From Clostridium simiarum (GTDB lineage: Bacteria > Bacillota > Clostridia > Clostridiales > Clostridiaceae): 64,000 nucleotides of DNA. Shown here in pieces: positions 17,870 through 25,345 of the stretch. The stretch's first letter is position 1, and each line of letters begins with the position of its first letter. Position numbers and translations under genes: made by a program. The stretch is taken from NCBI RefSeq assembly GCF_018919175.1, contig NZ_JAHLQL010000004.1, positions 1-64,000 on the forward strand, written 5' to 3'. The notes under the pieces were generated by a model. That model was not told the origin of the DNA and searched no databases. It was given only the letters and a program-made list of their open reading frames with translations.

Positions 17870-18884
17870 AGATTCTTTAAAGAGATATAGTACCGTAGTT
17901 GTAGTAAGTATTATTATAATTTTAGTAGCAATGTATGTGAGTGTAAGTAATGGTACCTATGATATTTCTATTAAGGATATAATAAGTACAATATTTAGGA
18001 TAAATCCTGATCCAAATAATGATTTGGTTATATTTGAATTTCGTCTTCCTAGGGTGGTAATTGGAGCTTTAGTAGGTTTCGGTTTTGGTATTGCAGGAGC
18101 AGTAATTCAGGGAATAACAAAAAATGGGTTAGCTGATCCTGGGATTTTAGGTATAAATGCAGGAGCTGGAATGGCAATTGTTCTATTTATGTTCTTTTTT
18201 CAAGGAAAATTTATTAGTACAGGATGGTTATCTATCTTTGCCATGCCTTTGTTTGGATTAATAGGTGGCCTTACATCAGCTATATTAATTTATCTCTTTG
18301 CTTGGAAAAATGGTAGATTAGATACCCAAAGACTCATCTTAGTGGGTATAGCAATAAGTTCAGGTCTTGGAGCGGTTTCCTTATTTATATCCTTAAAAAT
18401 GAACGCTTCAGATTTTGAAATGGCTGCAGTATGGATTAATGGTAGTATATGGAATGCTAATTGGAAGTATATTTTAGCTACGATACCTTGGATAGTTTGC
18501 TTATTTCCTGTTATTTTGAAAAAGGCATTTATTCTAGATCTTTTTCAATTAGAAGAAAATACAGTTAAAAGTCTAGGGATATCTACTGAAAAAGAAAAAG
18601 CTATATTATTATTGTCAGCCATAGGGATTGTTAGTGCATGTGTTTCTGTATCTGGTAATATTGGATTTGTAGGATTGCTTGCACCTCATATTTCAAGGAG
18701 TTTAGTGGGAATACAGCATAGAAGATCTATTCCCGTAGCTGGATTAATAGGAATGATATTGGTTATAGTTTCAGACTTTATCGGGAAAACAATATTTGCT
18801 CCTGCTGAATTGTCTGTTGGTATTGTTATTTCAATAATTGGTATACCTTATTTTGTATATTTATTATTAAAAGCAAAAGTATAG
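17862..18884 (+). CDS. FecCD-family ABC importer permease, subunit 2
   Basis: 340 aa, again ~9 membrane helices. RLPRVVIGALVGFGFGIAGAVIQGITKN and GNIGFVGLLAPHISRSLVGIQHRR are the family signatures. It overlaps the first permease by 8 nt, so the two are translationally coupled. Two different permease subunits are typical of siderophore (FecC/FecD, FhuB-like) systems, whereas BtuC works as a homodimer. This leans toward an iron-chelate substrate. Confidence 0.92.
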   Translation: MRKDSLKRYSTVVVVSIIIILVAMYVSVSNGTYDISIKDIISTIFRINPDPNNDLVIFEFRLPRVVIGALVGFGFGIAGAVIQGITKNGLADPGILGINAGAGMAIVLFMFFFQGKFISTGWLSIFAMPLFGLIGGLTSAILIYLFAWKNGRLDTQRLILVGIAISSGLGAVSLFISLKMNASDFEMAAVWINGSIWNANWKYILATIPWIVCLFPVILKKAFILDLFQLEENTVKSLGISTEKEKAILLLSAIGIVSACVSVSGNIGFVGLLAPHISRSLVGIQHRRSIPVAGLIGMILVIVSDFIGKTIFAPAELSVGIVISIIGIPYFVYLLLKAKV

Positions 18885-18896
18885 AGGGTGATTAAG

Positions 18897-19679
18897 GTGA
18901 GTATATTAGAAGCTAATAAATTAGAAACATGTTATGAAAATTTTAGAGTATTTAAAGATATAGATTTAGAAATAGAAGAAGGAAAAGTAACTACTATTAT
19001 AGGACCTAATGGATGCGGAAAGTCTACTTTATTAAAGACTATGGGACGTATTATAAAGCCAAGTAAGGGAGCTATTTACTTAAGAGGAGAGAATATTACT
19101 AAAATCCATACAAAGAATATTGCAAAGAGTTTGGCTCTGCTTCCACAAAATCCAGTAGCACCTCCGGAATTAAAGGTTGAGGAATTAATATCTTATGGAA
19201 GATTTCCTCATTGCAAGAAGATTAATAAATTGACAGCAAAAGATAAAGAAATTATAGATTGGGCTATAGATGTTACAAAAATTACTGCATTTAAAGATCG
19301 TGAAATAGGTTGTTTGTCTGGTGGACAAAGACAAAAGGTATGGTTAGCCATGGCTTTAGCTCAAGAAACGGATATTTTGCTTCTTGATGAACCTACTACT
19401 TATCTTGATATGTCCCATCAACTTGAGGTACTTAAAATTGTAGAGGAATTAAATAAAGAGAAAAAGTGCACTGTAGTTATGGTTCTACATGATATTAATC
19501 ATGCAGCAAGATTTTCTCATAATATTGTTGCAATGAAAGCTGGAAAAATAATTGCTGTAGGAACCCCGGAAGAAATAATTACAAAGCCTGTACTTAAAGA
19601 AGTTTTTAATATTGAAGCAAGAATCATGGTTGATGAAGATAATGGATCACCAGTATGCTTTGGATATGATAGTATATAA
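18897..19679 (+). CDS. ABC importer ATPase (FecE/FhuC/BtuD type)
   Basis: 260 aa. Walker A GPNGCGKST (~36-44), Q-loop LLPQNP, signature LSGGQRQKVWLAMALAQ, Walker B DILLLDEPTTYLD, H-loop VLHDINHA. Powers the preceding permeases. The frame opens at a GTG (18888), but GAGGGTGA there is the ribosome site for the GTG at 18897, used here. Last gene of the operon; a terminator follows at 19741. Confidence 0.92.
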   Translation: MSILEANKLETCYENFRVFKDIDLEIEEGKVTTIIGPNGCGKSTLLKTMGRIIKPSKGAIYLRGENITKIHTKNIAKSLALLPQNPVAPPELKVEELISYGRFPHCKKINKLTAKDKEIIDWAIDVTKITAFKDREIGCLSGGQRQKVWLAMALAQETDILLLDEPTTYLDMSHQLEVLKIVEELNKEKKCTVVMVLHDINHAARFSHNIVAMKAGKIIAVGTPEEIITKPVLKEVFNIEARIMVDEDNGSPVCFGYDSI

Positions 19680-19740
19680 ATAAAGTTTTTGGTACAAGAT
19701 AAGGTGTTACCTTTAATTTAATAATTGAAGATACATGAAA

Positions 19741-19783
19741 GTACCCTATATGGTAGATTATATATATCTACTATATAGGGTGC
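19741..19783 (+). terminator. Terminator of the ABC importer operon
   Basis: Inverted repeat GTACCCTATATGGTAGAT / ATCTACTATATAGGGTGC around a TA-rich loop, then CTTTAATGTTT. Arms pair over ~17 bp with two mismatches. Confidence 0.75.
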
Positions 19784-19808
19784 CTTTAATGTTTATGCTT
19801 TCCATTAA

Positions 19809-19877
19809 TTAATAAATATTTTTACTAAAATATTTATCTCCACTATCAGGAAAAGCAATAATTATATTGCAAGAATT
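19809..19877 (-). pseudogene. C-terminal remnant of a cysteine synthase-type gene
   Basis: Read leftward, about 22 codons ending at a TAA (19811-19809) encode NIIIAFPDSGDKYFSKNIY, which matches the C-terminal end of CysK/cystathionine beta-synthase enzymes (NIVVILPDSGERYLST...-type). Nothing upstream on the strand continues the family; the GNAT gene follows within ~45 nt. A deletion scar, judged by one short motif. Confidence 0.5.
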
Positions 19878-19920
19878 TTAATATAAAGATGGGTTTATAA
19901 TAAATTAGATAATACTAGTT

Positions 19921-20325
19921 TTAATATCTTTTTGCCATGCCAACAGACCCTGGTGCTGAATAATCAAAGCCAAACTTTTTATATAATTTATCAGCTGGAA
20001 CATCAGCAATTAAACTTACATAAGAACTTTTTGGTGCGTGATTATCTAGATATTTGTTTATTTCCGACATAATTAAATGACCAAATCCGTTACCCTGATA
20101 AGGAGGGGCCACAGCGATATCTACAATATGATACATACATCCTCCATCTCCTATAATTCTTCCCATACCAATTAATTTATCAGAATCTCTTAAGGTAATC
20201 ATAAAAATAGAATTTCTTAATCCTATTTCTGATGCGGTCTCATCCTTAGGACTCAACCCTGAGATTATCCTTAAATTATTATATTCTTTTGCATTTGGAA
20301 TTTCATATGAAAGATCTATATTCAA
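19921..20325 (-). CDS. GNAT-family N-acetyltransferase
   Basis: 134 aa. Single GNAT domain: DSDKLIGMGRIIGDGG leads to the strand-4 segment VDIAVAPPYQGNGFGHLIM, which holds the acetyl-CoA pyrophosphate loop (Q-G-N-G-F-G). The C-terminal KLYKKFGF is the usual last block. Substrate unknown. Single gene; the cysteine-synthase remnant lies beyond its 3' end. Confidence 0.88.
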   Translation of the reverse strand: MNIDLSYEIPNAKEYNNLRIISGLSPKDETASEIGLRNSIFMITLRDSDKLIGMGRIIGDGGCMYHIVDIAVAPPYQGNGFGHLIMSEINKYLDNHAPKSSYVSLIADVPADKLYKKFGFDYSAPGSVGMAKRY

Positions 20326-20457
20326 GTTAAATCGCCTTCCTCTCTTTTCTTTTCCTGCTAATATTATACTGATTAATCCATAAAAATAAAAGGACTAAGC
20401 CTTAAAATCCATAGGTATTTGGTATATGTTGGATTACCTATTATATAAGCAGAGTTA

Positions 20458-20494
20458 TTGCCTTTAGAGGGAATTTTACCCCCCCTTAAAGCTT
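20458..20494 (-). repeat. Partial dispersed repeat, copy C (hairpin end only)
   Basis: On the minus strand ~36 bp resemble the terminal hairpin of copy B (29244-29352): AAGCTTTA...GGGTAAAA...CCCTCTAAAGGCAA, about 85-90% identical. The upstream part of the element (CTCTAATACT, GGGAATAAA) is not found here, so this is a fragment or only the hairpin module. Confidence 0.55.
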
Positions 20495-20521
20495 AATATT
20501 AAAATTTTTTTTAATAAGCTC

Positions 20522-20559
20522 TTGACATTTTCTCTAGTTGTAACTATAATGATTACAAC
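20522..20559 (+). promoter_or_regulatory. Consensus promoter with overlapping operator 1
   Basis: TTGACA (20522-20527), 17 nt, TATAAT (20545-20550). The -10 lies inside a 23-bp inverted repeat, GTTGTAAC-N7-TTACAAC (20537-20559), so a bound repressor would block RNA polymerase. It begins a 270-nt leader before the NmrA-like gene that holds two more operator copies. Confidence 0.85.
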
Positions 20560-20710
20560 AAGAGAAATTAAGCATGAAAGTGAGTAGTATATTCTCTGTA
20601 GCATTTCACATACTATTAATAGCATCTATAAAAGATACAGGTATATGCATGGAAGTAGATTAATATCATCTATAAAAAACATGGGTATATACGTTTAAAA
20701 TTTTAATATT

Positions 20711-20782
20711 GATGTAACTAATGTGGTTACTAGAGAAAAGTTGTTATTTTTTTATGCTTGTTGTAACTGTAGTGGTTATAAC
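20711..20782 (+). promoter_or_regulatory. Operators 2 and 3 upstream of the NmrA-like gene
   Basis: A site at 20711-20733 reads GATGTAACTAATGTGGTTAC, and 20760-20782 reads GTTGTAAC-N7-TTATAAC, matching operator 1 at 19 of 23 positions. The stretch between operators 1 and 2 holds direct repeats of an ATCTATAAAA type and no gene. MarR/HxlR-type regulators control similar redox gene pairs, but no regulator is encoded beside this one. Confidence 0.65.
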
Positions 20783-20821
20783 AAAACTATTAGTAAATTT
20801 AAATTGAAAGGATGATTATTT

Positions 20822-21457
20822 ATGAAAATAGCATTAATTGGAGCAAACGGAAATGTAGGAAAGGTTATTTTAAAGGAAGCACTATTAAGAGGGCATGAAG
20901 TTACAGGGATAGTTCATGATATATCAAAAGTTGAAAGTAAAGAAGATAATGTAAAATTTATTGAAGAGGATATCTTTAATGAAGAAGGACTATTGGAAGC
21001 TATAAAAGGAAATGATATAGTTATTAGCGCCTTTGGACCAAAGCACGGTGATGAAAAGAGTTTAGTAGAAGCTACTAAAAGTTTAATAAGTACAGTGAAA
21101 AAAGCAGGAGTACCTCGTCTTTTATCAATGGGAGGGGCTGGAAGTCTTCTTGTAGAGGGAGATATTAAATTAGTTGAAACAAAAGAGTTCCCTTCAGATT
21201 GGAAGCCAATTGCATTAGCTCACGGTGAGGCACTAGAACAGTACAAACAGGAAAAAGATCTTAATTGGACAAATTTAAGCCCAGCAGCACTTATTGAACC
21301 AGGAAAAAGAACAGGGGTTTATCGCACTGCTGAAGATCACTTAGTAGTAAATGAAGAGGGTGTTAGCCGTATTTCATTTGAAGATTTTGCATTTGCTATG
21401 TTAGATGAGGTTGAAAAACCTAAGTTTTCTAGAAGAAGATTTACAGTAGCATATTAA
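20822..21457 (+). CDS. NmrA/atypical-SDR NAD(P)-binding protein
   Basis: 211 aa. Rossmann motif IGANGNVGK at 7-15; later GNDIVISAFGPKHGD and VKKAGVPRLLSMGGAGSLL, typical of the YwnB/NmrA-like NAD(P)H-binding family found in electrophile and thiol stress regulons. No classical SDR catalytic Tyr-x3-Lys, so it may sense or bind NAD(P) rather than reduce. GAAAGGATG ribosome site before ATG 20822; 19 nt from the DsbA-like gene, a two-gene operon. Confidence 0.86.
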   Translation: MKIALIGANGNVGKVILKEALLRGHEVTGIVHDISKVESKEDNVKFIEEDIFNEEGLLEAIKGNDIVISAFGPKHGDEKSLVEATKSLISTVKKAGVPRLLSMGGAGSLLVEGDIKLVETKEFPSDWKPIALAHGEALEQYKQEKDLNWTNLSPAALIEPGKRTGVYRTAEDHLVVNEEGVSRISFEDFAFAMLDEVEKPKFSRRRFTVAY

Positions 21458-21476
21458 TTTAATTAGGAGGAAAAAA

Positions 21477-22109
21477 ATGAAAACAAAAATATATTATGTT
21501 ATGGATACCATGTGTGGATGGTGCTATGGTTTTAGTGATGTTATAACAAAAATACAAGAAAAGTACAAGGATCTTTATGATTTTAGTATTTTACCTGGAG
21601 GAATGTGGGTAGGTGATAATGCTAAGGTTATGAATGCTAGTTTAGGTAATTATATAAAAGAGCACAACAAGAGAATAGAACAATTAACTGGAAGAAAGTT
21701 TGGAAAAGGATATAATAAAAATATATTAGAAAATGCTGATATAGTCTTAGATAGTTTTCCAGGGGCAAAAGCAGTAGCTTTAATTCAAAGATTAAAAAAA
21801 GATGAGGCTTTTAGCTTTCTTAAGAAAATTCAAGAAGCTCTTTTTGTAGAAGGAAAAGACACTAATAGTTTAGAAACATACATTGAAATAGCTGAAGGTT
21901 TTGGCATATCTAAAGAAGAGTTTGAAAAAGAATTTGTCTCAGAAGACTTAGCTAAAGAAACTTTTAAATACTTTAATATGGTTCATGATTTAGGGGCAGC
22001 AAGTTTTCCAACAGTTATTGCAGTAGAAGGAGATAAAGGAAAGGTAATAGCTAAGGGCTATGCTAATTTTGAAGAGCTAGATGAAGTTTTATCCTCTTTA
22101 AATTTTTAG
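21477..22109 (+). CDS. DsbA-family thiol oxidoreductase (FrnE-like), cytoplasmic
   Basis: 210 aa. The active-site CGWC motif (Cys13, Cys16) sits in YYVMDTMCGWCYGF at the extreme N-terminus, with a cis-Pro block SFPTVIAV near residue 180. There is no signal peptide, so it resembles cytosolic FrnE-like proteins rather than exported DsbA. Co-transcribed with the NmrA-like gene, suggesting a joint role in thiol or electrophile stress (inference). AGGAGG before ATG 21477. Confidence 0.9.
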   Translation: MKTKIYYVMDTMCGWCYGFSDVITKIQEKYKDLYDFSILPGGMWVGDNAKVMNASLGNYIKEHNKRIEQLTGRKFGKGYNKNILENADIVLDSFPGAKAVALIQRLKKDEAFSFLKKIQEALFVEGKDTNSLETYIEIAEGFGISKEEFEKEFVSEDLAKETFKYFNMVHDLGAASFPTVIAVEGDKGKVIAKGYANFEELDEVLSSLNF

Positions 22110-22144
22110 AAACAAAGGAATAAGTTTTGTTGTGATTCACTATT

Positions 22145-22189
22145 AAAAACACTCTATAAGTATCCTGGGATGCCTATAGAGTGTTTTTA
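22145..22189 (+). terminator. Terminator of the NmrA-DsbA operon
   Basis: AAAAACACTCTATA and its complement TATAGAGTGTTTTT enclose a small inner hairpin; the second arm ends in a T-run. Confidence 0.88.
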
Positions 22190-22306
22190 TTGCACTTAAT
22201 TGTTACAACCCTTAGGTAATTGAAAATATTATATTATTTCACACTAATATAAATGCATTCTTTATCTATAACGTCTAATTAACAGTAAAATCTTACAAGA
22301 TAAAGC

Positions 22307-22359
22307 TTGACAATATAAGAATTAGAGAATATAGTAGTATTTATTAATACTACTATATT
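22307..22359 (+). promoter_or_regulatory. Promoter with perfect inverted-repeat operator
   Basis: TTGACA (22307-22312), 17 nt, TATAGT (22330-22335). The -10 is embedded in a perfect inverted repeat: AATATAGTAGTATT (22328-22341), 4-nt gap, exact complement (22346-22359). Likely the binding site of the TrmB-type regulator encoded second in this operon (inference). Confidence 0.82.
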
Positions 22360-22416
22360 ATTTTTAGATTTAAATAAGTAGATTAGTAAGTAGAAAAAAT
22401 AAAGGATGTGAAAAAA

Positions 22417-24162
22417 ATGAAACAATCATCTAAAATTAATGTTTATAACATGTTACTCTTTGTTTTTAAACGGGTGACCAAGCAGTGGTCTTATCTAATT
22501 ATTAGTATTTTGGCACTAATCATGACAGCAGGTTTACAGTTTGGAATTCCACAAATTACACAGCGAATTATTGATGATGTTATTCCTAATCAGGATCAAA
22601 ATCAGTTATTATGGCAGTTAGCTTTGCTATTATTAATGGCATTAGCATTAAATATATTGAATTATTTATCAACGTATTTAATTAGTTTAGTCAGTCAAAC
22701 AGCAATTGTCGATTTGAGAGTAGATCTTTATGAGCATACCTTAAAACAGGATTTTTCTTTCTTTGAAGCTCAGAAAACAGGTGATTTGATGACCAGATTT
22801 ACCAGTGATATTGGCACGATTCAAAACTTGATTTCCCCTAACACTTTGGGATTGATTGGAAATATAATTACTTTTATCTTTGTTTTAAGCTTTATGTTAG
22901 TTAAAGATTGGCGTTTAACATTGCTGATTGGTTTAACTTTTCCATTGTTGTTTCTTTTAAATCGGTTCTTCAGTTCACATATTAAAGCAGCTTACAAGAA
23001 AGTTCGTGGTTCCACAGCCAGGATTAATAATCAGCTACAAACAAGTCTAACGTCAGTTTTGCTTATTAAAAATTTTGCAACAGAATCATATGAGACGAGC
23101 AAATTTCAAGCTGTTAATGAAGAGAATAAAGAAAATTTAATTAAAGCAAGTAAGCTACAAGCCTTATTTTCTCCAACCATTGATATGATTAATTACTTGG
23201 GGATGGCTTTGGTTTTAGGGTATGGTTCCTTTATGGTTATGAAGGGAAACCTAAGTGTGGGAGAAGTTGTTTCTTACTTAGCCTATTTAAAACTATTGCA
23301 AAATCCAATGCGTGCTTTTAGTCAAATGGTCAGTAGGTTACAGCAAGCACTGGTTTCTTATGAACGAATTACAGAAGTTTTTATGATTTCACCACAAATT
23401 GTTGATAAGCCAAAAGTAGTTGATTTTCCAGTGATGAATCAAGGGATTTCTATTAAATCAGTTCATTTTGGATATGAAGAAATGCAAGAAGTGTTAAAAG
23501 ATATCTCATTTGAATTGCCTTATGGTAAAGTGACGGCTTTGATCGGATCCTCTGGGTCAGGTAAAACCACGGTTACCAGGCTTCTAACTAGATTGTATGA
23601 CCCCACAAAAGGTGATATATTAGTAGATGGGAAAGAACTTAAATCCTATGGGATACAATCCCTACGTCAAAATATTGGTATTGTTACCCAAGATATCGAG
23701 ATAATTGATGGTACTATAAAGGAAAACATACTTTATGGCTCTCCTTATGCAACAGAAGATGAACTCTTAAGTGCTGCTAGAGGTGCAAATATTTTAAAAT
23801 TTATTGAAAGTTTACCTAACAAATTCGAAACGAAAGTCGGTGAGCGTGGGATTAAGTTATCCGGTGGGCAAAAACAACGGATAGCTATTGCCAGGGTGTT
23901 CTTAAAGAATGCTCCACTACTTATTTTAGATGAGGCCACAGCGGCTTTAGATAATGAGTCTGAACGTCATATCCAAGGTGCTTTAGAAGCCTTGATGAAA
24001 GACCGAACTTCCTTGGTAATAGCCCATCGTTTATCCACCATTCATCATGCTGATAATATTTTAGTCATGGAGTCTGGTAGCATTGTTGAGTCTGGAAATC
24101 ATCAAGAATTAATAGCTAGTTCAGGTCGTTATAAGGAATTATATCAGGCGCAATTTGATTAG
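22417..24162 (+). CDS. ABC exporter half-transporter (BmrA/LmrA type multidrug)
   Basis: 581 aa. Six membrane helices over ~20-310 with the intracellular-loop block FFEAQKTGDLMTRFTSD, then an ATPase: Walker A SGSGKT (Lys383), LSGGQKQRIAIARVFL, Walker B LLILDEATAALDNES, H-loop VIAHRLSTI. It works as a dimer exporting lipids or drugs. ATG 22417 follows AAAGGATG; the frame is open to a GTG three codons earlier. Codon choice (frequent CCA, GGT, CGT, CAG, TTG) differs from the AT-heavier, AGA-using neighbours, suggesting acquisition, perhaps from a Lactobacillales-type donor (inference). Confidence 0.93.
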   Translation: MKQSSKINVYNMLLFVFKRVTKQWSYLIISILALIMTAGLQFGIPQITQRIIDDVIPNQDQNQLLWQLALLLLMALALNILNYLSTYLISLVSQTAIVDLRVDLYEHTLKQDFSFFEAQKTGDLMTRFTSDIGTIQNLISPNTLGLIGNIITFIFVLSFMLVKDWRLTLLIGLTFPLLFLLNRFFSSHIKAAYKKVRGSTARINNQLQTSLTSVLLIKNFATESYETSKFQAVNEENKENLIKASKLQALFSPTIDMINYLGMALVLGYGSFMVMKGNLSVGEVVSYLAYLKLLQNPMRAFSQMVSRLQQALVSYERITEVFMISPQIVDKPKVVDFPVMNQGISIKSVHFGYEEMQEVLKDISFELPYGKVTALIGSSGSGKTTVTRLLTRLYDPTKGDILVDGKELKSYGIQSLRQNIGIVTQDIEIIDGTIKENILYGSPYATEDELLSAARGANILKFIESLPNKFETKVGERGIKLSGGQKQRIAIARVFLKNAPLLILDEATAALDNESERHIQGALEALMKDRTSLVIAHRLSTIHHADNILVMESGSIVESGNHQELIASSGRYKELYQAQFD

Positions 24163-24178
24163 AAAGGAAGGATTTTTT

Positions 24179-24961
24179 ATGATTGAAGAGTTAAAAAAGA
24201 TAGGGTTAACTGAGTTAGAGGGGAAATGTTATCTCTCTTTATATGAAAATCCAAATCAAACTGGTTATGAGGTAGCTAAAAACATCTCATCATCCCGTTC
24301 TAATGTTTATGCAGCATTGAACTCCCTCTATAAAAAAGGAGCTTGCCAGGTTATGGAGGGGAAGAATACTACTTATTCAGCTGTATCCGTTGAAGAGTTG
24401 TTATCTAAATTACGTTTAGAGTTCAAACAATCCGCCACCCTTCTTCAACGTGAATTAAAGAAAAAAGAAAGAAGTACTTATGATTTTTATAATACGCAAG
24501 GCATTGAACCAATACAATCAGTTATTAAAAGAAGTATCGCTCATGCGAAAAAAAGTGTATTAGCGGATATTTGGCCTCAAGACATGCCATTATTTTTACC
24601 TTTATTAGAACAGGCAGAAAGCAAAGGGCTGGAAGTTGTTCTAGTTACCTTTGAACCAGTGGAGACAACTTTGAAAAATATTTTTGTGGATTTAAAATCA
24701 GGTGGAAATGAAGAAAATGAAATTAGTGACTTCTCTCTATTATTTGATCAGGAGAAAGCAATTATTGGAAGTTTGGATGATAGGTTGATTCCATCAGCTG
24801 TGGAAACCAAACATCCAGCTATAATTCAAAAAGTTTTATCCGCTTTCCATCACGATTTGGTAATGAATCAACTTAATAAAGATTTTGGTTCTGAATTTAT
24901 CGCTAAATATGGGAAAAATTTCGAGAAAATTTTTGAAGCCACTCAGACAAAAATTAAGTGA
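24179..24961 (+). CDS. TrmB-family transcriptional regulator
   Basis: 260 aa. The N-terminal winged helix (GLTELEGKCYLSLYENPNQTGYEVAKNI...SNVYAALNSLYKKGAC, ~6-62) is characteristic of TrmB. A coiled linker is followed by a PLD-like effector domain (KKSVLADIWPQDMPLFLPLLEQAESKG). Starts 17 nt after the exporter with AAAGGAAGG; the upstream frame from 24155 overlaps the exporter. Its codon usage resembles the exporter's, so the pair probably arrived together. It probably controls its own operon through the inverted repeat at 22328-22359 (inference). Confidence 0.88.
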   Translation: MIEELKKIGLTELEGKCYLSLYENPNQTGYEVAKNISSSRSNVYAALNSLYKKGACQVMEGKNTTYSAVSVEELLSKLRLEFKQSATLLQRELKKKERSTYDFYNTQGIEPIQSVIKRSIAHAKKSVLADIWPQDMPLFLPLLEQAESKGLEVVLVTFEPVETTLKNIFVDLKSGGNEENEISDFSLLFDQEKAIIGSLDDRLIPSAVETKHPAIIQKVLSAFHHDLVMNQLNKDFGSEFIAKYGKNFEKIFEATQTKIK

Positions 24962-25015
24962 TTCGAAGGGGTCTTTAGCTGGAACATCTTTATGATAGAT
25001 ACATCAATGCTAGTA

Positions 25016-25068
25016 AAAATCTACTCTAATATTATATATAATGTAAAATATTAGAGTAGATTTTTTTA
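25016..25068 (+). terminator. Terminator of the exporter-regulator operon
   Basis: AAAAATCTACTCTAATATT and its complement close a TA-rich loop, followed by seven Ts. Confidence 0.9.
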
Positions 25069-25097
25069 TTGACAACAAAATTTAAATGGTGTATTAT
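25069..25097 (+). promoter_or_regulatory. Promoter of the nhaC gene with long leader
   Basis: TTGACA (25069-25074), 17 nt, TATTAT (25092-25097). The predicted leader is ~240 nt up to ATG 25346 and is rich in TAGTA/GTAGTAT motifs, including TAGTATAGTAGTAT at 25161-25174, which resembles a half of the upstream exporter operator. I see no known riboswitch in it. Confidence 0.75.
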
Positions 25098-25345
25098 TTA
25101 AAATCAAACAGTAGTTTTTAGTAGGATGGTAGTATTTGTAGTGAATTAATTATTGGCTTGTAGTATAGTAGTATGGTGATTTTGTACAGTTAAAAGTATA
25201 TTTCGTAGTATAAATTTAATATAAAAATTAGTAATTATTATGCTTTAATTAACTTAAAGTATCTTATGTTTAACACTCAAGTCTATCATTCATAGAAATC
25301 ATTCTACAAGAACCTGCTAATTAAAAAATATAGGAGGATGATTTT

